Shown here: one piece after another, positions 11,030 to 22,148 of the stretch
Numbering within the stretch: the stretch's first letter is position 1
How the letters are laid out: each line of letters starts with the position of its first letter
Source of the DNA: Lactuca virosa
Lineage: Eukaryota > Streptophyta > Magnoliopsida > Asterales > Asteraceae
Assembly (NCBI GenBank): GCA_928212115.1
Contig: CAKMRJ010005412.1
Coordinates: 252,529,648-252,593,647, forward strand
Reading direction: 5' to 3'
DNA: 64,000 bases
Notes under the pieces: generated by a model
The model's database searches: none
What the model saw: only the letters and a program-made list of their open reading frames with translations
Told to the model about the DNA's origin: nothing
Program-made: the position numbers and the translations under genes

Positions 11030-11370
11030 GTACGTTTCTAGTGAACTCCTTGCCTGCTTCAGTGTTGCTTGACTCGGGCGCGTGTCGGTCCTTTGTTTCT
11101 TGGTCTTTTAGTAGGGAGTTTGCTTTTCCCTTAGGGGAGTTGGAGTTTCCGTTGCGAGTTTCTATCGCCAACAAACACGGGGTTTCTGCTGCTTCGGTTT
11201 ATCAGGGTTGCGTTCTGGAGATCTTCGGATATCCTTTCCGATCGATTTGATTCCTATCCCCATGGGGGATGTCTGCGTGATTGTGGGTATGGATTGACTG
11301 AGCCGTTTCGGTGCCATGATCGACTGCGTGGGTCAGTGTGTGGTAGTTGGAACCCCAAGTGGGGGAGAAC
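11030..11370 (+). pseudogene. Ty3/gypsy aspartic protease fragment
   Basis: Reads TFLVNSLPASVLLDSGACRSFVS, with the retropepsin active-site triplet DSG, then SIANKHGVSAA. Near 11250 it shifts frame into IDLIPIPMGDVCVIVGMD, with a stop where Trp is usual, and ends about 11370 in TPSGGEL. RT and the rest of pol are absent because Athila/Tat-like sequence follows immediately. The element is therefore cut off after protease. Confidence 0.8.
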
Positions 11371-11374
11371 TGGT

Positions 11375-13118
11375 TATTTATTTTGGTTTATTAGACTTAG
11401 TAGTTTTATTTTATTTTGGTGTGTATTTAGTTTGCTTAAATTAGGATGTTAATTTATTTTTAGTTGATGTAATTTTGTATTCCATATTGATGCTCTTTAA
11501 TCTTTTAGATTTTTGTAGAATTTTCCCCCTTAGAAAGATGGCAGTAAGTTCAGCCGCTAGGTCCGACTATTGTTTTGTCATGAGAGAAAAAAAGAGAAAA
11601 AGTTGTGAGAGTTTGAAGTTGATAATCGAGAGCCACGACTTTTAGTAAGTGTGGGGTGTGCGTTGATATTTGGAGGGATTATCATTCTAAGAGTGGCAAT
11701 TTTGACTTCCTCGATTTCCTATAGCATGGAAGAGTTGTTCCCATGTCATGGAGTTATGTCTCAACGCGAATCAGAAGTATCATCCCAGCTGCCATGACAT
11801 GGTTGACACTTTCCTATGTCGTGGGGGAGTTTTTCATCACAAGTGGAGATTGCCATCCTAGATACCACGACATGGTCGGCACTTTACCACGTCGTGGTCA
11901 TGCTATTGTTCGCGATACAATTTTTTCCTCATTTGACGCCACGACGTGGTTGACACCTTCCTACATCGTGGTCACTATACATTGCATTATTTTGGAATCT
12001 TTTGCACCACATTTTAGAAGTCGGTGATTCTTGGTTTTATTTTCCGGCACATTCAAAGCAGCATTCCAGTTTCTAGTCTTCCAACAAATTTTTGGAGCAA
12101 CTTTTAGCATCCCCATTTAATCTCGCCACTACTACCCCAGGGGAGTCTGTTCCTTTTTCTCCCTCTTTATTTTTGTGTTCTTTAATTATTTATGCATGCA
12201 ATGGGGACATCGCATGAATTAAGTGTGGGCTAGGGGGTCGAAAGCTAAAAAGAAATTTTAAGATTAATTACCATTGCTAGATTGGAAAAAAAAAATAATA
12301 AAGACTTGTAAAAAGAGTCTAAAACTGAATCTAGTTAAAAAATTGTTGTATTGTTGTGTTGAGACCTAGGTTGCTAGTGTTGTGTGGGACAATCTAATGC
12401 GAGCCTCGATGTTTATTTGAGCCAACATATGTTCTAGTGTATTTGTGGCTTCCCTGTCCTAGTCAAATCATGGGACAAAAACATCTTGCTTGAGGGACAT
12501 AATACGTTTAGCATCGTGTACCATAAATGTATCCAGGACAGCTTATGTAGTCATTGCACTTTAGACTAAGGTCTTTAACCAATAAGGGTTGAGGATTAAG
12601 TTCTCTTGCTTAAGCATATATTTTTATTAGGTTTTTAGTATTGTGTGAAAAAAAAGTGATTGCAAAAAAACAAAAAAGAATAATAAAAAAGAAGAAAAAA
12701 AAAGAAAACCGTTGAGTGACAAAGCATATAAAGTTGGAAGAAGAAAGCAAAAATCGCTATTAAGTATTATTTTATTGTAATTTTTCTTTCTAGGTTATTT
12801 TTCTATATGTATGCTTGGGAGCTTAATCAAAAATTACCTTGAGGTTAAGAAAGATTTATGATGATATATTCGGAGGGATGCATACAATGAATGTTGTTCA
12901 AAATAAGTGGGGGAGTGTTTATGAGGATCATAAATATTTGGGATTGGGGAAGGTCTTAGAAAATTTAGACACAAATATATGCATTGTGGTCTTGATGTAA
13001 TGGATGAGCTCAAAATGGATTGTCTTGTGTGATGTTGGTGACTAGGGTTTTGATGTGATAATATGATAATTAAATCAGTTTTGCTTGGGGGCAAGCAAAA
13101 GACTAGTATGGGGTAGTT
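11375..13118 (+). mobile_element. Athila/Tat-like 3' internal region
   Basis: Long, mostly non-coding stretch containing AAGTGTGGGCTAGGGG near 12220 and ending with purine-rich GGGGGCAAGCAAAAGACTAG before a new LTR start. That layout (a long 3' untranslated region with AAGTGTGGGG-type words) is what I know from Athila/Tat elements. It also contains the paired-dyad array at 11719-11971 and A-rich runs at 12650-12710. No credible gene is present. Confidence 0.5.
11719..11971. repeat. Array of paired 11-bp dyads, about 73-bp period
   Basis: Eight 11-bp near-palindromes of the form CCAYGNCRTGG start at 11719, 11741, 11792, 11814, 11865, 11887, 11939 and 11961. They form four pairs, each offset by exactly 22 bp. 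Pairs repeat every 73, 73 and 74 bp. The sequence between dyads is much less similar than the dyads. Several contain an ACGT core. A binding-site array is an inference. Confidence 0.6.
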
Positions 13119-14210
13119 TGATAACGTCTATTTTAAACATATATTTATGAAATTTTCTTATTATTATATACTTTGTTTTTATGATATTTAGAACTAAAGG
13201 GTACTTATAATGCTTTAATTTATATTTTACATGTATAATTTGTTGCTAGGAGAAAAGATCTGAAGGATTAGAAAGTAGATTCAAGCCTAAAATCATTTGG
13301 TTTGTTGTTCTGATTATGATTAGCATTCCAATGTGATTCCATATGTTTTTTACTTTCTGATTTGGGTGTTAAAACCCTTTGCTTTGTGTTTATGATTTGA
13401 TGAATTTTGAGAGTATGAATTAATTGCTATTTGGATTATTTATTCTGATTTAATTTATTTTGTCAAGTTTGATTGCAAGATCCATATGTGTTAAAGAGTG
13501 TAACTTTATTCCCTATTGCTGAATTAATAGGGTTTAGATGATCATTCTGACTGTGTTAATTTAAATCATAGTTGTTCATGATCATTGGTAATTATGACTA
13601 CAGTTATATCAAAACATAGGGTTAGGAAATAAAGTGAGGAACTTTAATGTGTGTGCATGAGTAGATGATCATTTTTTGCATGATTTGATTCCTTTGATCA
13701 TTAGGATTAATAAAGATCAAATCTTGCTTAATACGAAGTGAACACTGATTTGCATAAATTTTTGTTTACTGGATCACTGAATTAATAGTTGTGTTAAAAT
13801 CAAAGGATTAGTAGTCTGATCATGATGTTAATTATATTAGGAATCGGTGAATAATGAATAAATATCCTTTGCACTTAGCAGTTAGCCAGTTTTTTGAGAT
13901 GAAATCCAGTCTAAACCAAAGTACCTACACACTTAGTAGTTAGCTAGTTTTTTAGATGAAATCCAGTCTAAACCAAAGTACCTACAGAGATTATTCTTCA
14001 GTTAGTTTATTGCGATTTGTTGTTTAGTTGTTTGTTTGAGATTTAATTCCAATAAGCCCCTCTTTATGGCTTTTGTGTGTTTAGTGTAACCTATAATCAA
14101 AAACTTTAAATTCATTCACCACCGTTCCCCTTGTGTTCGACACCTGGTCTTACCACGACTATACTATTGCACTATTAGGCACATTGCCTAGTGTGTTTAT
14201 TAGTCTGGTT
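13119..14210 (+). mobile_element. 3' LTR, Athila/Tat-like
   Basis: Starts TGATAACGTCTATTTTA after the purine-rich tract. The tail CCTTGTGTTCGACACCTGG, then CTTACCACGACTATA near 14130-14165, resembles the end of Athila/Tat LTRs. The exact right border is not clear. A 54-58 bp direct repeat around TTAGCTAGTTTTTTAGATG occurs at about 13876-13985. No gene. Confidence 0.5.
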
Positions 14211-14247
14211 GCGATAAAATCCATTTTATAAATTTAAAACTTGAGCA

Positions 14248-14251
<4 letters not shown>

Positions 14252-14304
<53 letters not shown>
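14252..14304. repeat. (TA)n microsatellite
   Basis: About 26 uninterrupted TA units. With the second tract at 14354 it creates an artificial reverse-strand reading frame of Tyr-Ile repeats that is not a gene. Confidence 0.95.
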
Positions 14305-14307
<3 letters not shown>

Positions 14308-14351
14308 ATCAATAATCCTCGACTCTAACGCCGAGCAACCAAAACTCCTAT

Positions 14352-14353
<2 letters not shown>

Positions 14354-14399
<46 letters not shown>
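14354..14399. repeat. (TA)n microsatellite
   Basis: About 23 TA units, 50 bp from the preceding tract. Confidence 0.95.
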
Positions 14400-14401
<2 letters not shown>

Positions 14402-14704
14402 TACGTAACAGACTCAACCCAAGAGTTCACGGGCCCATCCCAAATCACATAACGGTCCCCACCCAAACATACATAACGGGCCCCACCTAACCATACATAA
14501 TGTGTCCAGCCCAACCATACATAATGGGTCCCGCCCAAGGAGTAAACGAGCCCAGCCCAAACTCCATTGCCATGAGCTACATACTGGTCTTCCATACAAT
14601 TGTCAGGGCCCAAATCCTGGTCTTTAATACAATACAAAAGCCGTACATAGTCTGGAATCAGATAGACAGCCGAACAGATGATCCACCCAAAAGCAATAAA
14701 TCAT
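14400..14704 (-). mobile_element. Left part of reverse gypsy-type LTR
   Basis: Repeated phrases of the type CATACATAATGGGTCC are spaced through 14460-14540. On the reverse strand these resemble the tract before GGGGAACTCACTAAGC in gypsy LTRs. The segment is taken as the other side of the LTR at 22149-23615, split by the copia-like element at 14710-22143. The left border is not visible. Confidence 0.35.
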
Positions 14705-14709
14705 ACAAG
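14705..14709. other. Target-site duplication ACAAG, left
   Basis: ACAAG abuts the TGTTGG start of the copia-like element. The same five bases follow its right end at 22144-22148. Confidence 0.9.
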
Positions 14710-15471
14710 TGTTGGATTAATGTCTAAGTCCATAACTATAATTGGTAAGACTTGACCCGACCCGGCATGGTCCATTTGGGTTGCATGGCATCATGTATTT
14801 GGATAGACTATAATGAGAGAAATAACACTTAAGGTTGGTTAATATATTATAAGTTCTAATATATTAATAAGGTTATTTAATTAGTATTGATCAAGAATTA
14901 ATTTGGAATTAATTAAGTGATCAAAAGGAGACTAATTAAATATATGGGTTGATTGTGTAAATCATTCATTCTTATATATGTAGGCTTGTGATCCAAGATT
15001 TCTTATGTTGGACTAAGTCCATGGGGTGACCCATGGATACTCCATGGAGGTTAAAATCCATGGAGCATAAGGAATGGGTAAAGTTATGAGTTACATGGTG
15101 TAACCCTAATAGCCACCATATAAAAGAATCCCATGGCTCAAGAAATCGTGCACTAATGTGTGAATATGAGGGCTAGACGATTTCAAGGAGTGTTCCATTT
15201 CTCTCAAGTCATTCCATGTGCATTTGGTGTTGTGTGAACCATTTGAGGTGTCACACTTGGGGCACTAGGCACTCAAGCTTCATGGAGACAAGCTACATCA
15301 AACAAAGGTATGTATTCTATCCATTTGATTACCCAAGTATCAAGTATTATATGCTAGATAGGGTAATACCTTGGAAAGTTCATAATTGCATGTATAATAG
15401 AGAAAACATAGATCCAAGGTATTTAGGGTTGCATGTACACTTAGGAGTGTTAGAATGCGCAAAACCCATCA
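14710..15471 (+). mobile_element. 5' LTR of young copia-like element, copy 1
   Basis: 762 bp, TGTTGGATTA to AAACCCATCA, directly followed by a primer-binding site. I count about six differences from the 3' LTR at 21382-22143 (about 99% identity), so the insertion is young. It contains several CCATGG-centred short palindromes near 15030-15065. Confidence 0.93.
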
Positions 15472-15472
15472 G

Positions 15473-15484
15473 TGGTATCAGAGC
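15473..15484 (+). other. Primer-binding site of copia-like element
   Basis: TGGTATCAGAGC, one base after the LTR, complementary to the 3' end of initiator methionine tRNA as in many plant LTR elements. Confidence 0.92.
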
Positions 15485-16956
15485 CAAGGCTTGTTTTCTT
15501 GTTATACTTGCAAAATTAGCTGAAAAATCGAATTGTATTAGTTTAAAAGTTATGCTAATTACTTGAAAAAAATTTGATGTGAATTATCTTTGTTCATATG
15601 AGTTTATTAGATTAATAGAAAAGTTAATTGATTATGTGTTTTCAATCCATTTTAATCTAAGAGTTGATTCTAAAATGTGTTTTTGTAACTTGTCCTCAAG
15701 TTATATGAAAAGTCACATTTAAGTTTCATAAAACTCATAAAAGGTTGGCAATGGTTACAAAAATGAAGAGTCTTGTCCTCATTAAATGGTTTTATGACTC
15801 CATAACTTGTCCTCAAGTTATGGAGGTTCAAGAGTCACTTCATTAAATGATAAAATGTGTAACCTTAATTAGTTCCATAAGTTACAAAAATAAAGAAAAG
15901 TTACATTTTTTTATTAGTTTAAAGTCTTCCATAACTTGTCCTCAAGTTATGGAACTTGAAGGGTTTTTTTTTTAATTAAAACTACTTTAAACACATAAGT
16001 TATGGAATTAATTAGTTTTGAATATTTTCAAAACTTGCCCTCAAGTTTTGGAATTTGTAAAGTTTTCCCCATGAATACTTTAATTCCAAGTTAGCCCTTA
16101 GAATTTTAAAAGTTAAAATTCAACCCTTATACTTTATAGTATTATAAGTTAATAATAAATATATGTATAAGAGCAAGTCAGTCTTACCGTTAGTAGGCCT
16201 CATTCACGAAGCCGGTCTATAAGGGGGGTATAAGGTTACTGCCTATAAAATGGCAGTTTAATGGGTGTCCACTCTCACCCACCGCTTCCTTGACTGGTGG
16301 AGGGTCGTTAGCCGAACGGGTAGGACAAGGACTATAATTCTCCCTTCATTAAAAGTATTAATGATAAATACTAAGTAACTAAACTTTTTATAAATTCCCA
16401 ATCTTAGTTACTTAGGAAAATGTGAATAAGGTGCTAATCCATGAAATTACACTTTGCACTTTGTTTAAACCGTTAGTGGAGCGTGTGTGGTTAACCGGCA
16501 CACTAACCTGGATTTAACAAAGTAGGCAAAGGGTAACTTAATATTTATCATAGTATCGGTGGAGCTCGTGTGGTTAACCGGCACATCGATTGAGGGGTAA
16601 ATATTAAGGGTACCAAGTATATTTGCATGGTTACTTCACACCTTGTTTTGTGATCCTCGGCATCCCAGTCACAAAACCTGAAGGGCACACTCGAGATTGA
16701 AACATGCCATTGAAAAGTTCAATGAATCTCAAAAGATCTAGGAGTTTCAAATCCAATTAAAAACCTAATTACATTATTTCGTTTTTCATGGTGGAAATTG
16801 GTAAATCGTCATTTACCTACCTTCAACTATTTTATAACTCGGATTACGGCATCCCTCTTCCAGTTATAAATAGGTTGTTGGATCCTAGCCTTAATATTTC
16901 ATATTGGGTGTTATATTAAGGACTTTAGATCAACTATCTTGAATATCTCCCAAAAG
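15485..16956 (+). mobile_element. Hairpin-rich untranslated leader
   Basis: Non-coding leader between primer-binding site and gag. By eye it holds a succession of hairpins: 15684-15705, 15798-15825, 15927-15954 and 16026-16053 (all with an ACTTG-YCCT-CAAGT tip); 16101-16121 (9 bp, 3-nt loop); 16371-16415 (12 bp); 16458-16523; 16532-16614; 16645-16677 (9 bp); 16800-16817; and 16825-16876. Several stems differ between family members at both arms so that pairing is kept. Role unknown; packaging or translation control is possible. Confidence 0.65.
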
Positions 16957-17529
16957 ATGTCTAGTTCAGACATTTATGATCTTCCCAAATCTCTTGGAAC
17001 TTTACTTCCTCCACCTCCTCCAATTATTCTCCATAACCCACAAGTTCAAGGTCACTCAAGCCCTAATGGCAAGCAAGGTCTATGTGTGATCACATCTTAG
17101 AGATGAAGTCACATATTGACAAGCTGGGAGAGTTGGGTGTCAAAGTCTTGAGAAAGTTGGATGTTCAATCACTTTCTAAGTCACATAGTGAGTTCCTTTG
17201 GGACTACTATGAAACAGACTATGACATGAACCTTAATGATCATATCTATTTGCTTGGTGCTGCTGAATCAGCAATGATTTGGAACGATAGTAAAGCAAAT
17301 TTGATTAGAAGATCAACTTCCCAAAACTTTATGGACAGTGACAATGGTGACACTGGAAATCCAGAAAAAGCATTCTCTTCCCAATGGAAAGGGATTGGCC
17401 ATAGTCAACCCGGTTGACCAAATGGTAAGGAGAAAGGCTAAGTCTGAGATAGTCCCATTACCAAAGGGTCCATATGTTTATTTTGCCAAAGGAAGGGGCG
17501 TTGATTGCAAAGCTGCCAAGTTTACCTAA
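16957..17529 (+). pseudogene. gag: Copia-like gag, frameshifted, copy 1
   Basis: The start is taken at ATG 16957 (MSSSDIYDLPKSLGTLLPPP). The first frame ends after LCVITS. The Gag core continues in another frame from 17082 (MKSHIDKLGELGVKVL, SKSHSEFLWDYYETDYDMNL, AAESAMIWNDSKANLI). It returns to the first frame around 17340 and ends at 17529. The zinc-knuckle region is altered: VYFAKGRGVDCKAAKFT has lost the CX2C and His. With no complete pol in the element, this looks like a non-autonomous copia derivative, and this Gag is itself broken. The second block of the duplication has the same gag at 30764-31336. Confidence 0.75.
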
Positions 17530-20500
17530 GGATGTTAAAGTCAATAAGTCTGACTCTACTTCAGGTAGAGCCCATTATCTAACTCTGTTAAGTTTCTATT
17601 CTAAGATCCTCATTACATGATGTGACTGGGTCACATGTTGATGTTTTAAGAATCAAAGAATAGAGAGAAAGCTTAAAGGAAGTATATGCTGATTCTGATC
17701 GCGTAGGTGGATTTCGATCGCATCAGAATTTTGAAGCTGTTACTTAGGAGTTATGATATATTGCTTAGGAATAAATAACAACAAGTTTTTCCGTATGCAT
17801 TTGCACTATAAGGATAAGTTTTTTCCGCAAAGTTTTGAAATAAAATAAAAGTTTTTAATTTTATATTTATTTTAAATATCCTTACAAGTGGCAATTGTGA
17901 AAAATGGTTGTTTATATGATTCCATTGATAGCAATATTTGAAAAAAAATGGACTTGATTCTTTCGTTTGTGGTAGTGTCATAATTTACCAAATAAGGAAA
18001 GATTCTCATTCCCAAGGCTTCAGTTGGATAGAAACTTGGAATCATGCAAGTTGAATAGTATGATGAATGAGAACTTTCAAGCATTGGAAAATTAAGACTT
18101 GTTCACATGGATGTGTGAGTCAAGTTAAGGACTAAAGGGATCGAGTACACATTCTTGTGCACTGGTCAAGTCCACCACAAAGCTCGTTAAGACTATTCGT
18201 CATGATTTACTAAATTTTAGTAAATATGGTTATACTTACAAGTTTAAGTATAATTCTGAAACATTGGAAAAGTCTCAATGTATGGCAGAACAAATGGGAA
18301 GAATCAAATTAGGCAGACAGATAAAAATTTCTCAAATCTGAAAAGATGGGAGAGTACTTTAGTATCATGTTTTGTGATCATCTTAATGATTAAAGAACCA
18401 CATCACAATTGGTCTTCTAAGGACATCTTAGTGCATTCTTATGACTAAGAAGATGAGTCATGAATTGTTGAAATGGTTAAATCAAGAAGATGAGTCATAC
18501 TTTGTTTCAAAACAAGTCTTAGAGTCATACTTCAAGACTATAAGTTGAGTGACATATCTTAAAGAAAGGTTTATAACACTTGTCAAATGTAAGAGTAAAA
18601 GTGTCCTACTTTTGTACATTTGAAGTTGGTAAGTTGTGATGTTTTGGATTAAACAAAGACCAACTAAGGCCAATTGTGTGAAGTGTTTGTCTTGATAAAG
18701 AATCCGCACTATCTCTTGAATATTTGGCAAGATAGTCTTATATGTCAAGAGGACAGTGGGAGTCTTAAAGATCCTAAAAAGAATTTCAAGAACTAATCAA
18801 GAATAAAACCTGAGGTTCTTCACTAGCACACGACTTGAGGTTTATAACCTATCATGTTGACATATTCTGTGCCCATTCCAGTTAAAGTTGGCTTTGCATA
18901 GGAGTTCTGAAAGTTCTCAATTGGTTGCATAACAACTTGGAAGCAATGGCAGGCCCTGTACTGCCAGGTGGCAAGAAGTTAAGATTGCATAAGTTCAGTC
19001 CATATGAGTTTGGATTTGTCATTATCCTTGTCTTGTGACTATGGTTTTGACGATTCACATGGATAAGAACACATACACCATAAAATCTAAGGGTCATAAG
19101 GTTTCTCTCCGATTCATGAAAATGATGGTGAGGAAACACTTCCACCAAGTAGATTTGAAGCAGATGGCAAAAGGTCTAAACAATTGAGACTATGATTACG
19201 GCATCCCTTTTCATAGTTCTGAAATTGTTTAGACACATATGCATGCTATCTAAGGAAAGGTATATGATTTTAATAAAGTTTTATCAAAGCATCTCGTATC
19301 AGAAATCTGAACTTTGGTAAAGGAAGTCAATAAAGTATTGATTTCTAGAAGTCCAGCTGATTTCTGAGTACATGTCAAAGCTAGTGGGAGCATAAGTGTT
19401 ATGCTAATAATCATCATGTTAGTAGGAGCATGATAATTATTGTTAGTGTTGCAAGTTAGCAATGTTAATTATAGAAAACAAAAGTTTCAATTCGTGAGGC
19501 TGCAGGGATTGAAAAAGTTGTTTTGCTATAATTAAGGGAGAGGATATACTTCATTTCAGTTCTAAAGGCTTAGATTGAGACCTTAATCATCTTTAGTCAA
19601 GAATATATATATGAATTTCATGTTGGATTGGTTCAACTTAAGGAAATTCTATATATTGCGTTCTCAAAAGATGATTATGATTACGGCATCCCTCTTCATA
19701 GTCAAATTTTGAAAAATGGCAAATAAAAATATTGTAGCAAAAGACTGGTCTAGAATCATGTCTTTATGTGAGACATCATTTAATCGTGTACCATTTGCTT
19801 TGGGTACAGGATCGATTGCATGTGCTATAATATTTGTCATTTCTAAATTTTTCCAAATGCCCAGAGGCATTAAGAAGGGAAAAGGTCTAGAGTTGGATAT
19901 GACTAAAATGATTAAGCAATTGTCGAGGACAATCTGAGGTTTACCAAAGATTGGTTGCTCAGGGACAGTTGGAAGTATAGTGCTAATTTTGGAAGGACCA
20001 TATTGACATATTCTGAAAAGAGGCATCTCTTATTCAGAAGTGATAGTCAAAATGAGAATATGGAGTTGTCTCCATAGGTGGAATTTATCTGTGTAAGATT
20101 AGAAAACTTAATGCAAGAAGCATGTCCAAAGCAATGTACTTTGAATATGAGACTTAGTTAGTTGATCTCCATTGGAATACCTTATAATGACTGTTGACAA
20201 GTCTTTGTGACTTTGTACATATTCATTACAGGAGGGTCAGTGCATATAAGTTTAAAATCTAAACAGATTTCGATAAATGATAGGAATTTGAAATTCTCAC
20301 ATTTTTCGATAAGGATTTGGGAGTGTGAAATTAGAATCATTGAAATTATGTTCAATTGGTTTATTTCACAAAGTAAGGATCATAGACAAACATAGAGTGC
20401 ATACTTGGTGTATGGCAAAGCTATTGTTTAAGAAAAACATAGTGTACATGCTTGGAGCATGGGACAACTAGTGTTTTTAATTCAAGTATAAAGTTGATAA

Positions 20501-21370
20501 AACCGAAATAATGAATAATGAGTAATCAGTATGGTGATAAATAAAAGTGTTTATTTATATTCATAGGGTTTGATACCATATTTGATTCATTTATTCTTGT
20601 GTTTCACTTTGCTTGTTTTGACTTCCAGAATAACTAAGTCGCTCTTCCTGAATGATTAAGTTATTCAAACCATCCACAGTCGGTCATATGTTGGAAGTAG
20701 ATATGAATCAAGACTGTCATGGGTTGGTTTGTAGAGGTCCAAGTTGGTGGACAAAGTGGTGCTACAACACTCATGAGTGCTCATAAGTTCTGAGTATTGG
20801 ATTCAACCCGCGCTCATTTGAATCACTTCATGGATTTTATCACGAGTGATCATGAGACGATAATATCTTATATTCTTCAAACCTAGAGATATGAGTTGTT
20901 ACTATGAGTTGGTTGTACATTGATTGCACGAAAACGCATTCGGTAACTCGATGTTATAAAACGTGCCTTTGTGTATGATTCAACAAGTAGTAGAACAAGC
21001 TATATGAGTCGAAGTTTATCCATTCCTTTTACCTTCGGGATAAAAGCGATATATGTGGGCCCCTCGATGATTTAAAGATGATACATGTGAGTGCTTGGCC
21101 AAGCCAAGACTGATTTGATTTGTTCAATTAGTCAGTCATCATGAATCGGAAATCGGGAAACAACAAATGGACAGAGAGAATGATTGATAATCCATGTCTC
21201 AGTCCATATGATATCTAGAATGGAGGAATATATGATCCCTTATCTAATGGACAAGTCATTGACAAAGGTCAGAGTTCATCGACAAGGTCAGAGTTCGACA
21301 GAAGCTTTTGAGAGCTACGATTGCTGATCGGTTCCTGAAGTCATACGCAATAATAGTTTTAGACTTATCC
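17530..21370 (+). mobile_element. Decayed internal region of copia-like element, copy 1
   Basis: No sustained ORF over 3.8 kb. A faint copia pol echo may remain near 19780-19850 (VPFALGTGSIACAI, compare the VPYASAVGSIMYAM region before copia RNase H). Hairpins include 18205-18225 (10-bp arms, 1-nt loop), 18230-18253, 19174-19234 and 19672-19704. The last two share a TTACGGCATCCC loop. The older copy at 6145-8677 lacks the part 18760-21305. Confidence 0.6.
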
Positions 21371-21380
21371 AAGTGGGAGA
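21371..21380 (+). other. Polypurine tract of copia-like element
   Basis: AAGTGGGAGA one base before the 3' LTR start. It is identical at 7891-7900 and 35133-35142. Confidence 0.85.
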
Positions 21381-21381
21381 C

Positions 21382-22143
21382 TGTTGGATTAATGTCTAAG
21401 TCCATAACTATAATTGGTAAGACTTGACCCGTCCCGGCATGGTCCATTTGGGTTGCATGGCATCATGCATTTGGATAGACTATAATGAGAGAAATAACAC
21501 TTAAGGTTGGTTAATATATTATAAGTTCTAATATATTAATAAGGTTATTTAATTAGTATTGATCAAGAATTAATTTGGAATTAATTAAGTGATCAAAAGG
21601 AGACTAATTAAATATATGGGTTGATTGTGTAAATCATTCATTCTTATATATGTGGGCTTGTGATCCAAGATTTCTTATGTTGGACTAAGTCCATGGGGTG
21701 ACCCATGGATACTCCATGGAGGTTAAAATCCATGGAGCATAAGGAATGGGTAAAGTTATGAGTTACATGGTGTAACCCTAATAGCCACCATATAAAAGAA
21801 TCTCATGGCTCAAGAAATCGTGCACTAATGTGTGAATATGAGGGCTAGACGATTTCAAGGAGTGTTCCATTTCTCTCAAGTCATTCCATGTGCATTTGGT
21901 GTTGTGTGAACCATTTGAGGTGTCACACTTGGGGCACTAGGCACTCAAGCTTCATGGAGACAAGCTACATCAAACAAAGGTATGTATTCTATCCATTTGA
22001 TTACCCAAGTATCAAGTATTGTATGCTAGATAGGGTAATACCTTGGAAAGTTCATAATTGCATGTATAATAGAGAAAACATAGATCCAAGGTATTTAGGG
22101 TTTCATGTACACTTAGGAGTGTTAGAATGCGCAAAACCCATCA
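21382..22143 (+). mobile_element. 3' LTR of young copia-like element, copy 1
   Basis: 762 bp, same length and ends as the 5' LTR at 14710. It is followed by ACAAG (22144-22148), matching the left target duplication. The element 14710-22143 is therefore structurally complete (7434 bp). Confidence 0.93.
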
Positions 22144-22148
22144 ACAAG

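Noticed and set aside
14200..14637. 145-codon reverse ORF with Tyr-Ile repeats
   Set aside because: It is translation of two (TA)n tracts and decayed LTR sequence.
15473..15484. Possible tRNA gene at TGGTATCAGAGC sites
   Set aside because: Only the 12-base primer-binding complement is present, with no cloverleaf; same at 29283 and 55347.
15216..15566. ORF MCIWCCVNHLRC, repeated at 21888, 29026 and 35648
   Set aside because: It lies inside the copia-like LTR and crosses its end and the primer-binding site; its recurrence only reflects LTR copies.
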